From positions 62,001 to 126,000 of the forward strand of contig JANWYJ010000043.1 in the NCBI GenBank assembly GCA_025055115.1: a DNA stretch of 64,000 nt, read 5' to 3'. Below are positions 9,921 through 19,075 of this stretch, one piece after another. The stretch's first letter is position 1. The number at the start of each line of letters is the position of its first letter. The stretch is from Gemmata sp. (lineage in GTDB: Bacteria; Planctomycetota; Planctomycetia; Gemmatales; Gemmataceae). The notes under the pieces are model-generated. The model was not told the DNA's origin. It was given only the letters and a program-made list of their open reading frames with translations, and made no database searches. Both the position numbers and the translations under genes were made by a program.

Positions 9921-12551
9921 ATGTCTTCCAATCCCAATAGCCCTCCCCCACCTCAGGGCCTCCCTGACGCTCGTCACGCTACAACGGAGCCGAGTGAGCC
10001 TGCGGCACCCACCACCGACCCGCAACAAACGATTCACCGCGAGTCGACCGCCGTCATTCCAACGGATCCCGATCAAACCGTCCGCCGCGAGCCATCGGCC
10101 CCATCGTCGTTACTACCTCACGAGGCCAACACCGTATTACAATCGAAACCACCGGTCTGGCCGGGTCACCTGAATGCCACAGCGACTCATCCCTCCCCTT
10201 CGGACCAAGAACTCCGGGAGCTGGAACAGGAAATCGAACAAAGCCAGCAGGACCAAGGGCAGGCACTCGCGGGGGATCACGAGCTGATTCGCCCTCTCGG
10301 ACACGGTTCCTTTGGCATCGTTTGGGAGGCTAAGAATCGCCATACGGGGGAACATGTGGCGATCAAGTTCTTTCGGGCTGAGGATGCCGATTGGGCCAAA
10401 TTGCTCAACGAAGTGGGAGTGGTGCAGCGTGTTGAAGGTTGTCGCGGGATTGTGTTGGTGAAGGAAGTGCGGCCTGGTAGCCCGGGATGCCGTCCTTACT
10501 ACGTCATGCCCTTGGCCAATCGCGGTTCACTGGCCGATTGGATCAAAAACGCGGGGAATCTGTCATCGAGTGAACGCCTGCGGATGGCGGAGCATATCTT
10601 TGCCCGTGTCGCCCGAGCGATGGCGGTGGTGCATCGTCGCGGTATTCATCATTGTGATCTCAAGCCGCACAACATTCTTTTGCATGCCACCGAGGAGAAC
10701 GCTGTCCCGGAACCGCTGGTGGCCGATTTTGGCCAGGCCCATTTGGCCAACGATCGGTCGCCGGCCCACGGTACCTTCTTCTACATGCCGCCCGATCAGA
10801 TCGACGCCATTCAAACCCAGGCCCCACCCGATACCCGGTGGGATGTCTACGCGTTGGGGGCTGTGGTGTATGAAATGATCACCGGCGACGCTCCGCGGCG
10901 CACGCCAGAACTACTCCAACAGATCAAGGATGCTCCCAAAAACCTCACACAACGAATGGCCATCTACCGCGCTGGCATCCTGGCAGCGCCTCCACCGACC
11001 GCGCACCATCGGTATTGCGACTCCATGCTGGCCACCATCATCGACCGCTGCCTAGCCTTGCAACCCGACCGTCGGCCCGCGGATGCCGGGGCCGTGCTCC
11101 AACTTCTGCAAGCCCGTGACCGGTGGCGGCGAACACGACCCCTGCTCGGTTGGGCCATCGCCGCGACCATCCTGGTGATCACCATGGCCTTGGCCGTGGC
11201 ATGGTGGTGGGCCCAGGATGTCACAGAGCGCGTCAAGAGGGACGTCACCGCGGAGCTATCCAAAAGCCTCGCCCGAACCAGTGGTTTTGCCGCCCGCGCT
11301 GTCGAAGACCGCCTACAGAAAAACATTCTGTTGCTGGAACATTGGGCCGAAGACGTGCACAGTCACAATCCCGCCGTCATCCGCGCCCTGGCGCAGGCCG
11401 CCGCTATTCCACGCCGTGCGCAGCTGACGGAATGCCCCGTTTTGCCGCAGGACGAGCATCAAGAACTCGGCCGTTGGCTGTTGCATCTCCATCGCCAGCG
11501 CGTCCGCCTCATGGGCCACACCAGCCATTTCCCAACCCTTGGGGTCATGTTGGTGACCGCCGATGCCGACAGCTCCACACCCGAGTCCCGGGGTTTCTTC
11601 TTGGCACGCGTCTTACAAAATGGTCGCGTGGAGGATTGGGAGACGTCGCGCGGAACGGTGGGGCAGGCGATTTACCACACGGATTTATCTTACCGCGATT
11701 ATTTTCATGTCGGCTCGGGGGAAACGGAACATCCCACCACGCCCCATCGCGTTGTTCGCTACTCGCACATCAGCCGCCCGTTTCGTTCCCGAGGCAATGA
11801 TTTCACGGGCAAAGCCATCGAGGCCCAACGGTGGAAATTCAACATCGTCACACCCTTGTGGAACGATCCCCACCGACGCGAACGGATCATCGGACTGTTG
11901 GTTCTGGGCTTTGATGTCGAAAACGATTTGGTTCCGTTGCTCGATCCGTCGTCGGAATCCTCCATGCCCTCACAGTCGGCGGTCGGGGACTTGGAGCTAT
12001 CCTACAACATTCATCAACTCACAAAAGTCGTTGTTACCGATCATCGTGGCCATTGGATTTGGCATCCCGATGCCCGCGAGGTCATCGAATCCAAGCAATC
12101 GGCGCTGGAGCGGCTCCCTGCCTATCCGACGTTGATACGAGAATTTCACTATACTCGTGACCAGGCGGGGCCGTGGGCGGCGTTCGTGTCCGATCAAGGT
12201 GATGGGCCGTCCTTCTCGGGGCAGCCATCCGACAGTTACATCGACCCGCTCGAAACGAAAATTGATGGGGATCGGGATGAAGAAATCGCCGCGTTTGTGA
12301 CCTTCAACCCCTTTGCGGCGAGCACTTACACCCGCGCCGATCGCGAACATCCGGCCGCTCCCCCCCGGCCGTGGTTGTTGATCGCTCAAATCGATAAGAA
12401 ACAAGCCCTGAAGCCTCTCGATGATCTGGAACATCGGATCATCTTGCGCGGCGGGGCTACAGTTGTCGGCATCATGACCCTGATTGCCGCGGGATTGTGG
12501 ATCGGTCTGATCTGGGTTCTGCGACGACTCGATGGGAGTTCCTCCCCCTAG
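9921..12551 (+). CDS. Membrane Ser/Thr protein kinase fused to a periplasmic Cache-like sensor
   Basis: The protein is 876 residues. Residues 1-95 are proline- and threonine-rich and contain two similar 'DPxQTxxRE' motifs (33-41 and 49-57) that look like phosphorylation or FHA-docking sites. A Hanks-type kinase domain follows (about 120-395) with the P-loop GHGSFGIV (127-134), lysine in VAIK (149), HHCDLKPHN (243-251) and DFG (269-271). One transmembrane helix is at 408-430, then about 415 residues outside the membrane with the size and pattern of a double Cache ligand-binding domain, then a second helix near 845-868 and a short tail. HRD is changed to HCD and APE to PPD. HCD kinases are non-RD kinases, usually not activated by loop phosphorylation. 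It lies 175 bases after the Hsp70-like gene on the same strand. Confidence 0.85.
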   Translation: MSSNPNSPPPPQGLPDARHATTEPSEPAAPTTDPQQTIHRESTAVIPTDPDQTVRREPSAPSSLLPHEANTVLQSKPPVWPGHLNATATHPSPSDQELRELEQEIEQSQQDQGQALAGDHELIRPLGHGSFGIVWEAKNRHTGEHVAIKFFRAEDADWAKLLNEVGVVQRVEGCRGIVLVKEVRPGSPGCRPYYVMPLANRGSLADWIKNAGNLSSSERLRMAEHIFARVARAMAVVHRRGIHHCDLKPHNILLHATEENAVPEPLVADFGQAHLANDRSPAHGTFFYMPPDQIDAIQTQAPPDTRWDVYALGAVVYEMITGDAPRRTPELLQQIKDAPKNLTQRMAIYRAGILAAPPPTAHHRYCDSMLATIIDRCLALQPDRRPADAGAVLQLLQARDRWRRTRPLLGWAIAATILVITMALAVAWWWAQDVTERVKRDVTAELSKSLARTSGFAARAVEDRLQKNILLLEHWAEDVHSHNPAVIRALAQAAAIPRRAQLTECPVLPQDEHQELGRWLLHLHRQRVRLMGHTSHFPTLGVMLVTADADSSTPESRGFFLARVLQNGRVEDWETSRGTVGQAIYHTDLSYRDYFHVGSGETEHPTTPHRVVRYSHISRPFRSRGNDFTGKAIEAQRWKFNIVTPLWNDPHRRERIIGLLVLGFDVENDLVPLLDPSSESSMPSQSAVGDLELSYNIHQLTKVVVTDHRGHWIWHPDAREVIESKQSALERLPAYPTLIREFHYTRDQAGPWAAFVSDQGDGPSFSGQPSDSYIDPLETKIDGDRDEEIAAFVTFNPFAASTYTRADREHPAAPPRPWLLIAQIDKKQALKPLDDLEHRIILRGGATVVGIMTLIAAGLWIGLIWVLRRLDGSSSP

Positions 12552-12620
12552 GCCAACTCGCTCGATCGTTTGGCCGTAGGGCTATCGTTGCGACGACTCG
12601 ACCTGACATCTGCTCTTGAC

Positions 12621-12845
12621 CAAGACGTTCGTCGCTCCAAGACGTTCGTCGCTCCAAGACACAGTGTCTCCCAGAGGCTGAGTTGAGAACCTCGGGAGTG
12701 TTGAGTTGAGAACCTCGGGAGTGTGTTGGTTCGAGAACCGGCAAAACCCTTGGGCGATGGAAGTGGAGGCACCGCGCGCCAAGCCGGTGCCGATCACTTG
12801 GGTTTCGTGTTTGGATTTCGTGTGCCGATCACTTGGATTTCGTGT
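12621..12845. repeat. Cluster of tandem and near-tandem repeats
   Basis: The 277-base spacer after the kinase gene has no gene but three duplications: a perfect 17-bp tandem (12621-12637 and 12638-12654), a perfect 23-bp tandem (12679-12701 and 12702-12724), and a 24-bp pair with one mismatch (12787-12810 and 12822-12845). The last pair contains the stop codon (12829-12831) and final codons of the neighbouring lipoprotein gene. Confidence 0.9.
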
Positions 12846-13260
12846 CGAAGTTGAATTCGTTGGGACCCTCCGCGGTGACTTCGCGCACAATTTCGCTTTT
12901 ATCGCCGTAGCGGGGAGGAAGAGCGTTTTCTTCCACTTCGGAGTCGTATCCCGGGCCGTCGAAGCCCATCTTCTCCTTCATCGACATCTTGCGAATCGCG
13001 GCGATGCGCACGCGGTTTTTGCCGACGGCCGCCAAACCCTCGTAGCGGCCGTCGAGGATATTCATCACCGCGGGAGCTTCTCCATTTTGGGGGTCGAAAA
13101 CAATGGTGCCGGTGGGCAGTTCTTTGCCATCAAGGGTCACTTTTCCCGAGACGCGAACCCGTTTGACATCCTTGACCTTTTGTTCACATCCCAGGGAGAT
13201 GACCAAGGCCAGCACAAGAAAGCTGCAAATGCCAATACCAGTACGCACGGTCAACCTCAT
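12829..13260 (-). CDS. Small planctomycete-type lipoprotein
   Basis: From the ATG at 13260 the product is 143 residues with a lipoprotein signal ending in the lipobox VISLGC. The mature protein has 'VSGKVTLDGKELPTGTIVFDPQNG', the opening strands of a carboxypeptidase-regulatory-like beta fold very common in exported planctomycete proteins, often encoded beside DUF1559 genes. Here a DUF1559 gene lies immediately upstream on the same strand (81 bases away), so the two are probably co-transcribed. The function is unknown. The upstream ATG at 13311 was not used because it would bury the signal peptide. Confidence 0.8.
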   Translation of the reverse strand: MRLTVRTGIGICSFLVLALVISLGCEQKVKDVKRVRVSGKVTLDGKELPTGTIVFDPQNGEAPAVMNILDGRYEGLAAVGKNRVRIAAIRKMSMKEKMGFDGPGYDSEVEENALPPRYGDKSEIVREVTAEGPNEFNFDTKSK

Positions 13261-13341
13261 CGCTGGTTGGGGGCTGCCGCCCGCTGGCACTCGCAGCAGG
13301 CGGGTCCGCACGATGTTGGGGGAAGCCGAGATTGGTGACGC

Positions 13342-14397
13342 TCAGTTGTCGCTGACGGGCAGGCCATCATCGCGGGTGGCGAGTGCGGCCAGAGTCGCCA
13401 GCGGTATTGAATCGCGCATGAAGCGTACGGAACCATCTCCCATCAGAACATTCACGCCTCCGCTGTGGGCCGAGTTGAGCGGGATATTGGTGCCCATGTT
13501 GTCACAGACACCCGTTTGACCGCAGTGGCCAGGTGGGTCGGTCCAGCCCGTTTTACGGTTGATGGTGTAGCGTATGGTCGTCATTTGGAACGTGCGCGCA
13601 TCGGTGACACTGCCGTTGGCGGGAGTTGAGGCGGAGTGCCAGCCGATCATCCAGCCGTGCAACAGCCCCGCTCCCCAACGAACCCGCGTGCCGTTCTGGG
13701 TCGTCAACCAGTCGTTTTGTTCACTGATGAAAATTTGGTTGCTGCTGCCATCGGGGATTTGGTTAATCGCTAACCGGAAGGTGATGCCAGGAATCAAAGC
13801 TCCACTGCCGCTGGCAATCCCACCGGCGCAACAGCTGGCGGTTCCGGAGTTACCTTGCCAGAAGCGCGTATCATTGAAGCCAGGGATAATGCCAGGTACA
13901 GCGCCGGTGACTGCGACATAGTGGTTCATGGAAATATTGGAGCCACTGTGGGGACTGGGTGTAATATCGCCCACCGACGACGAGGGACACAGATAAATCG
14001 TCATCCGAACGTTGCTGGCTGCGGCACAGTTGGTACTCGCCGATGCTCCCCAGCCTGAGCCGCCATTGAAAACAAAGTTGCGGAACAAGTTTTCTTGCTC
14101 AATGAATGGCAGGATGAATACGGTCCAGGCACTGCCCCAACCGCCGCCGCTGCCAAACGGCGGGGTATCCGTGACGCCTCCGGGGGGCAGATGACCGCGC
14201 GCGTCTTGGAAGGAGTGAATGGCGATACCGATTTGCTTTAAGTTGTTCTGACACCGCATGCGGGCCGCGGCCTCCCGCACCTTCTGCACCGCCGGAAGGA
14301 GCAGGCCGATCAAAATCGCAATAATCGCAATAACAACCAACAGTTCGATCAGGGTGAACCCACGACGGGTCCGATCCAAGCGAGAGAGAGACGACAT
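13342..14397 (-). CDS. DUF1559 protein with type IV prepilin N-terminus
   Basis: The protein starts with a short basic leader and the class III signal '[25 protein letters not shown]', shown here at residues about 11-35, followed by '[18 protein letters not shown]', which is diagnostic of the DUF1559 family. The C-terminus has '[17 protein letters not shown]', the H-x9-DG motif of these proteins. About 351 residues is the usual size. They are exported pseudopilin-like proteins, massively expanded in planctomycetes, with no established function. I used the ATG at 14397, which has GAGG 7-10 bases upstream, over a GTG at 14409. A lipoprotein gene follows downstream. Confidence 0.92.
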   Translation of the reverse strand: MSSLSRLDRTRRGFTLIELLVVIAIIAILIGLLLPAVQKVREAAARMRCQNNLKQIGIAIHSFQDARGHLPPGGVTDTPPFGSGGGWGSAWTVFILPFIEQENLFRNFVFNGGSGWGASASTNCAAASNVRMTIYLCPSSSVGDITPSPHSGSNISMNHYVAVTGAVPGIIPGFNDTRFWQGNSGTASCCAGGIASGSGALIPGITFRLAINQIPDGSSNQIFISEQNDWLTTQNGTRVRWGAGLLHGWMIGWHSASTPANGSVTDARTFQMTTIRYTINRKTGWTDPPGHCGQTGVCDNMGTNIPLNSAHSGGVNVLMGDGSVRFMRDSIPLATLAALATRDDGLPVSDN

Positions 14398-14976
14398 GGT
14401 GAGCCTCACAAAGAACGCCGATGGTGAAACGAGTTACAAATCGAAAAAAGGAGATGGCGGATGAGGTGTTATCGCAGTGCGAGTCTGCAACACCACCTGA
14501 TCTCCAAATCATCTCGAATTTTACTTGATCCAATAAGCCATGTGCAAGCAGAAAATTCTCCCCGAGGGTAGAGGATCGAGCGTGGCGGCACCATAGCTGA
14601 ATGTCCGGAGGCTGCGCGAGGTTTGCAACCGAGACCGTCCGCATAAGTACATGGTCGCCAGTTCATATTATACTTATGTTCAAAAATTCTCGTAGTGGCC
14701 GAATTCTGGGCCTGGCGGCGGTCGCGGCCACGAATCCCTGGCAAGCCAAGAAAAGTCGCCCCGGGGAGTGAGAAGTTGTGGCCACGGGGAGTGGAAAGTC
14801 GTGGTATCGTGGGCATTGATTGTTCCGTGAAATAATGTCCGGGAGAAGTCGCTGTTCGGAATTGAAAGTCGTCGCATCCGGCCTAAATTAACGTCGCGTC
14901 TGAAGTTTTTTGGCGGTTGCCGCTCCCGCCGCCGTGAAGGTGAGTTCTCGTTTCGCTTCTTGGCTGAGGATGCTGC
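14398..14976. other. Intergenic spacer with a candidate minus-strand promoter and a 23-bp tandem repeat
   Basis: This 579-base spacer holds no gene I can support. On the minus strand, a perfect TATAAT lies at 14672-14667 in an AT-rich stretch (14660-14690), a possible -10 box for the DUF1559 gene, though no good -35 is visible. Bases 14759-14781 and 14782-14804 are a tandem pair with four mismatches in 23. Confidence 0.4.
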
Positions 14977-17541
14977 ATGCCCGGTCGTACTATTCGCTCG
15001 TTTACTGTGCTGCCGTGCTTGCCCGACCGGCTTCGCCCCCTTCAAAAACTGGCATATAACCTGTGGTGGTCGTGGAATGCCGACGCGGTGGCGCTGTTTC
15101 GCCGCATCAACCCGGACTTATTTGAAGCCCTCGATCATAGCCCGATTCGGCTGCTGGGGGCCACCGATCAGAAGCGGTTTGAACAGCTTGAGCACGACGA
15201 TGGCTTCGTCGCCCATATGGACCGCGTCGCGGCGGCGTTGGAACACTACTTGCAAGCCCCCACATGGTTTCAGGAGACATTTCCCAACGATCGGGATACG
15301 CGCATCGCCTATTTTTCTGCCGAATTCGGCATTCATGAGAGCATCCCGGTGTATTCCGGAGGTCTGGGCGTTCTCGCGGGCGATCACCTGAAAAGTGCCA
15401 GCGATCTGGGTCTGCCTTTGGTCGGGGTCAGCCTCATGTACCGCCAGGGGTACTTCCGGCAGTATCTGGACGTGGACGGTTGGCAGCAGGAACGCTACCC
15501 CGAGAACGATTTTTTCACCCTGCCGCTGGTTCCGGAAGTCGATGCCGACGGCAAGCCGATCATTGTCACCGTACCGTTACCTGGGCGCGAGGTGGCGCTG
15601 CGCATCTGGCACATTCAAGTCGGTCGCGTCCCGCTGTATCTGTTGGACGCTAACATTCCCCAGAATGCCCCACAGGATCGGGAGATCACCGCACAACTTT
15701 ATGGCGGCGATCAACACACACGCATCCAACAGGAGATCGTACTGGGCATCGGTGGCATTCGCGCACTCCGGGCCTTAGGGCAGATGCCGACCGTTTGCCA
15801 TATGAATGAAGGGCATGCGGCTTTCACCGGTCTGGAACGTATTCGCCTCTTAATGGAGGAGCACAAACTCGATTTTGCAACAGCCCTCGAGGCGGTCAAG
15901 GCGGGCAGTTGCTTCACAACGCACACCCCAGTGCCGGCTGGTAACGATGCCTTCCCCCTCCACATGATCGAACAGTACCTGGGGGAATACGTGGGGAAGA
16001 TGGGCATCGACCGGGCCACCTTGGCGGGCCTAGGCCGCCAGCATCCCCACAATGAACACGAATTGTTCAGCATGACTGTGCTGGCCATCAAACTCTCCAA
16101 CACCTCCAACGGCGTTAGCCAACTGCATGGGCAAGTGTCGCGGAAAATGTGGCGGGAGCTGTGGCCGGAACTGCCCGTCAATGAAGTGCCCATCATGAGC
16201 ATCACCAACGGGGTCCACACACAAAGTTGGTTGGCTCCCGAAGTGGCCCAACTGTACGACCGCTATCTGGGCATTCAATGGGAGGCGCGGCCGACCGATT
16301 TTGCGATTTGGAAACGGGTGGAACACATTCCCGACGGCGAATTGTGGCGGACCCACGAACGGGGCCGGGAACGCCTGGTAGCCCTGGCCCGCGCCCGTTT
16401 GAAGGCGCAATTGAAGCGCCGCGGATCGCCACCCTCCGAGGTCGATGCGGCCGACGAAGTGCTCAACCCCGATGCGCTGACCATCGGCTTTGCCCGGCGT
16501 TTCGCTACCTACAAACGAGGCGATCTCATCTTCCGCAACCCGGAGCGGCTCGCGGCGATCGTCAATAACAAAGAACGGCCCGTGCAATTCATCTTCTCCG
16601 GCAAAGCCCACCCCCAAGACCGCGGCGGCAAAGAACTGATTCAGCGCGTGGTTCATCACTCGCGCAAGCCCGAATTCCGAAACCATATCGTCTTCATCGA
16701 AGACTACGACATGAATATCGCCCGGCACTTGGTGCAAGGTGTCGATGTTTGGCTCAACAACCCCCGCCGGCCACAAGAAGCCTCCGGCACCAGCGGGATG
16801 AAAATTTGCGGCAACGGCGGCCTCAACCTATCCATTCTCGATGGCTGGTGGGTGGAGGGGTACGACGGCGACAACGGCTGGGCCATCGGTGCTGGCGAAG
16901 AATATGGCGACAATATCGTTTATCAGGATGAAGTCGAAAGCCGCGCACTCTTGGAGCTGATCGAAGATGAGATTGTGCCGATGTTTTACAAGCGCGATGC
17001 CAGCGGCCTACCCCGGGAATGGATTCGCCGGATGAAACGCTCCATCATGAGCCTGGTTCCAGTGTTCAATACGAACCGGATGGTGGAACAGTACACCGAG
17101 TTGTGTTATCTGCCCAGCCATCGCCGAGCGGCGAAATTGAGTGCCGATCACCTCAAGGCCGCCCGGGAACTGGCCGCCTGGCGACGACGTTTGCTCGCCG
17201 CGTGGCCCCAAGTCAAGGTGGAGACCGTCGAAGGCAAGGTGGGCGATGTGATGCGAGTTGGCCATAAGTTTCCTGTGCGCGCCCGCGTCCACCTGGGGCC
17301 GTTCCAGCCCGATGAGGTCGAAGTGCAACTCTACCACGGGGTTTTGGATGCGATGGGCGACATTGCCGAACCGCACGTTACCCCGCTGCGTGTCGATGGG
17401 GTGGCCGATGGTTCCAGTGTCGTGTTCACAGGAGAAGTTCCCTGTACCAATAGTGGTCACTTCGGCTATTGTGTTCGGGTGCTTCCACGCCATCCCGATT
17501 TGCCGCACGTGTTTGAACCGGGGCTGGTCACCTGGGGCTGA
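14977..17541 (+). CDS. glgP: Alpha-glucan (glycogen/maltodextrin) phosphorylase
   Basis: The enzyme releases glucose 1-phosphate from alpha-1,4-glucans using phosphate and PLP. The 854-residue protein belongs to the shorter 'alpha-glucan phosphorylase' branch with a DUF3417-type N-terminus ('LAYNLWWSWNADA' near residue 26). It has 'AYFSAEFGIHESIPVYSGGLG', shown at about residues 109-129, and 'HMNEGHAAF'. The PLP lysine is in 'EASGTSGMK', about residue 608, followed by 'GNGGLNLSILDGWW'. After about residue 690 comes a beta-rich C-terminal extension of about 100 residues. It stands alone, with no other glycogen gene in the window. Confidence 0.93.
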   Translation: MPGRTIRSFTVLPCLPDRLRPLQKLAYNLWWSWNADAVALFRRINPDLFEALDHSPIRLLGATDQKRFEQLEHDDGFVAHMDRVAAALEHYLQAPTWFQETFPNDRDTRIAYFSAEFGIHESIPVYSGGLGVLAGDHLKSASDLGLPLVGVSLMYRQGYFRQYLDVDGWQQERYPENDFFTLPLVPEVDADGKPIIVTVPLPGREVALRIWHIQVGRVPLYLLDANIPQNAPQDREITAQLYGGDQHTRIQQEIVLGIGGIRALRALGQMPTVCHMNEGHAAFTGLERIRLLMEEHKLDFATALEAVKAGSCFTTHTPVPAGNDAFPLHMIEQYLGEYVGKMGIDRATLAGLGRQHPHNEHELFSMTVLAIKLSNTSNGVSQLHGQVSRKMWRELWPELPVNEVPIMSITNGVHTQSWLAPEVAQLYDRYLGIQWEARPTDFAIWKRVEHIPDGELWRTHERGRERLVALARARLKAQLKRRGSPPSEVDAADEVLNPDALTIGFARRFATYKRGDLIFRNPERLAAIVNNKERPVQFIFSGKAHPQDRGGKELIQRVVHHSRKPEFRNHIVFIEDYDMNIARHLVQGVDVWLNNPRRPQEASGTSGMKICGNGGLNLSILDGWWVEGYDGDNGWAIGAGEEYGDNIVYQDEVESRALLELIEDEIVPMFYKRDASGLPREWIRRMKRSIMSLVPVFNTNRMVEQYTELCYLPSHRRAAKLSADHLKAARELAAWRRRLLAAWPQVKVETVEGKVGDVMRVGHKFPVRARVHLGPFQPDEVEVQLYHGVLDAMGDIAEPHVTPLRVDGVADGSSVVFTGEVPCTNSGHFGYCVRVLPRHPDLPHVFEPGLVTWG

Positions 17542-17571
17542 CAGAGCCAGCGTACTAGCTCCCGAAATTCT

Positions 17572-17705
17572 TATCCGGTAATAACTTCCGTATCTGGTAA
17601 TAACTTCCGTAATCCGGTAATAACGTCTGCAATAGGTGGGCCACGAAGGGCAGGCCCCCTGGCTCGCCTGTTGTGGGTTCGCCTGTTGGCGGTTCGCCTG
17701 TTGGC
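17572..17705. repeat. Two short tandem repeat arrays between glgP and the Bax1-like gene
   Basis: A 19-20 bp unit is present about three times (17572-17590, 17591-17609, 17611-17629). A 15-bp unit is perfectly doubled at 17676-17690 and 17691-17705, with a poorer third copy at 17661-17674. The second array abuts the 3' end of the gene at 17711. Confidence 0.85.
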
Positions 17706-17710
17706 GAAGC

Positions 17711-18928
17711 TCACAGATGGGATAGTTGCTCCGCGATGCGTACGACCTCCTCCGGCAGCGGATTCCGCTTATAGCGGTAGACTTCCGGGCCATAGGTCAC
17801 ATCGCCTTCGTCGGCGCGGAATTGGTCGGAAACGCACAACACAAACCGCCCCGGAGCTTCGTGGCGAAGTTTGCGATAATGGGCTTCCAGGTCCACTTTT
17901 CGCCAAAAGCCGAAGACATCGACCAACACTTCGCGTCCGGTTTTGCGGTGTGTCAGCTGGAAATCGGGAACCCAAATGCCGCTGGGCAACGTGATGGGGT
18001 GTGGGTCGGCGTTTAAGGTCCAATCGCGGATTTTCGCGCGGAAGGCCTCCACAAACAGTTGAAGTTCGGGTGGGGTGTACGTTCCAAAATCCGCAGCGGG
18101 TGATTTCAAACCATCCAATCCGGATAAGTGAAAGAGTTTCTCTTTGCGCTGCGTGCCCCAACGAATATTGGCCCGCAGATCGAACGCCTTGCAGTGCAAG
18201 AGCGTGGGCAGGAATAGGGCGAGTTGTAAGCCGTATTTGCTCGTGCTGGAAAAGAGCGAGAGCGGCCCATTGAGTGTCAGTTTGTAGCTGTTGCCGGGGG
18301 TCTCTTCGATGGTGCAAATGAGGCGATGAAACTTGACCGCCCGGAACAGTTGCCGGAAGCGGGCGGGGGTTTCGGCGTAGACCCGCACTTCCATTTCGGT
18401 ACATCGCAGGAGAAGAGCTTGTGCCAAGGCGACGTTGTAGCGCTGGAGCAGCTGTTCCGGCGTCAGGTCGTTGAAACTCACCACCCGTTGTTCGGCTTTC
18501 AGATCGGCGAAGAGGCTTTGGTCGATTTGCTCGGCCGTCAGCGTTAACGACAGTCGGGTGGCGATGTCCGTTAAGACCGCTTGGCGATCGAAGGATCGAT
18601 GCTGGGTTGCCGCTTGGGCACGGGCGAGGGCCGCGGCGTGGAAAACGGCGTCGCGCAGGTCTTCCGGAGGATAGTCCGCGGCAATCTCGAATTGGCAGCG
18701 GTCTTCACACAGTTTCGCCAAACCTAAAGGAAGCAAGCCGCGTGGGCCTTCGGGAATGAAATCCTTCAATTCGTCGTCGATTTCCCCGCGCGTTCGCCCG
18801 AGCGCAGAACGATACACCCACAGAATCTGCTCGGCCAGCCCAAGCAAACCGGCATCGGTCGGTTCAACATACAACGGTACAAGCCGATTCTTCGCGTGGC
18901 GAACACGCACCAATTTCCCCGTGAGCAT
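17711..18928 (-). CDS. Bax1-like (DUF790) structure-specific nuclease
   Basis: The 405-residue protein matches the DUF790 pattern. It begins MLTGKLVRVRHAKNRLVPLYVEP, seen at residues 1-23, has a central 'RYNVALAQALLLRCTEMEV' block near residue 165, and near residues 315-350 has a PD-(D/E)xK-like nuclease core 'VPDFQL ... EVLVDVFGFWRK'. In archaea Bax1 pairs with the XPB helicase as a DNA-repair nuclease, and XPB usually lies next to it. Here no XPB helicase gene is adjacent; the upstream neighbour is a divergent MBL-fold gene and the downstream one is glgP. Family assignment is fairly firm, partner and role are inferred. Confidence 0.8.
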   Translation of the reverse strand: MLTGKLVRVRHAKNRLVPLYVEPTDAGLLGLAEQILWVYRSALGRTRGEIDDELKDFIPEGPRGLLPLGLAKLCEDRCQFEIAADYPPEDLRDAVFHAAALARAQAATQHRSFDRQAVLTDIATRLSLTLTAEQIDQSLFADLKAEQRVVSFNDLTPEQLLQRYNVALAQALLLRCTEMEVRVYAETPARFRQLFRAVKFHRLICTIEETPGNSYKLTLNGPLSLFSSTSKYGLQLALFLPTLLHCKAFDLRANIRWGTQRKEKLFHLSGLDGLKSPAADFGTYTPPELQLFVEAFRAKIRDWTLNADPHPITLPSGIWVPDFQLTHRKTGREVLVDVFGFWRKVDLEAHYRKLRHEAPGRFVLCVSDQFRADEGDVTYGPEVYRYKRNPLPEEVVRIAEQLSHL

Positions 18929-18965
18929 GGCTCCATTGTCGCCGCTTCCAGGAGTTGAGGCAATC

Positions 18966-18999
18966 GGAACAATCCTACTTACCTTCCTCGGATTGTTCC
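18966..18999. promoter_or_regulatory. Perfect 10-bp inverted repeat between divergent genes
   Basis: GGAACAATCC at 18966-18975 is inverted as GGATTGTTCC at 18990-18999, with 14 bases between. It lies 38 bases upstream of the Bax1-like gene and about 77 bases upstream of the divergent MBL gene. A two-helical-turn dyad in a divergent promoter is typical of an operator. No regulator gene is adjacent. Confidence 0.5.
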
Positions 19000-19075
19000 A
19001 ACCCGCTACAACTAAAAGATGGTTGCAACTTCATGAAGAATCAAAGGTTCGGTGGTGCTAGCCAGGACTGGGGGA

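Noticed and set aside
12552-12828. Insertion sequence remnants in the kinase-lipoprotein spacer
   Set aside because: There is no transposase similarity or terminal inverted repeat, only two-copy duplications of unrelated units.
14680-15045. Minus-strand open frame upstream of glgP
   Set aside because: It runs into the start of glgP, is arginine-rich with no pattern, and includes a tandem repeat.
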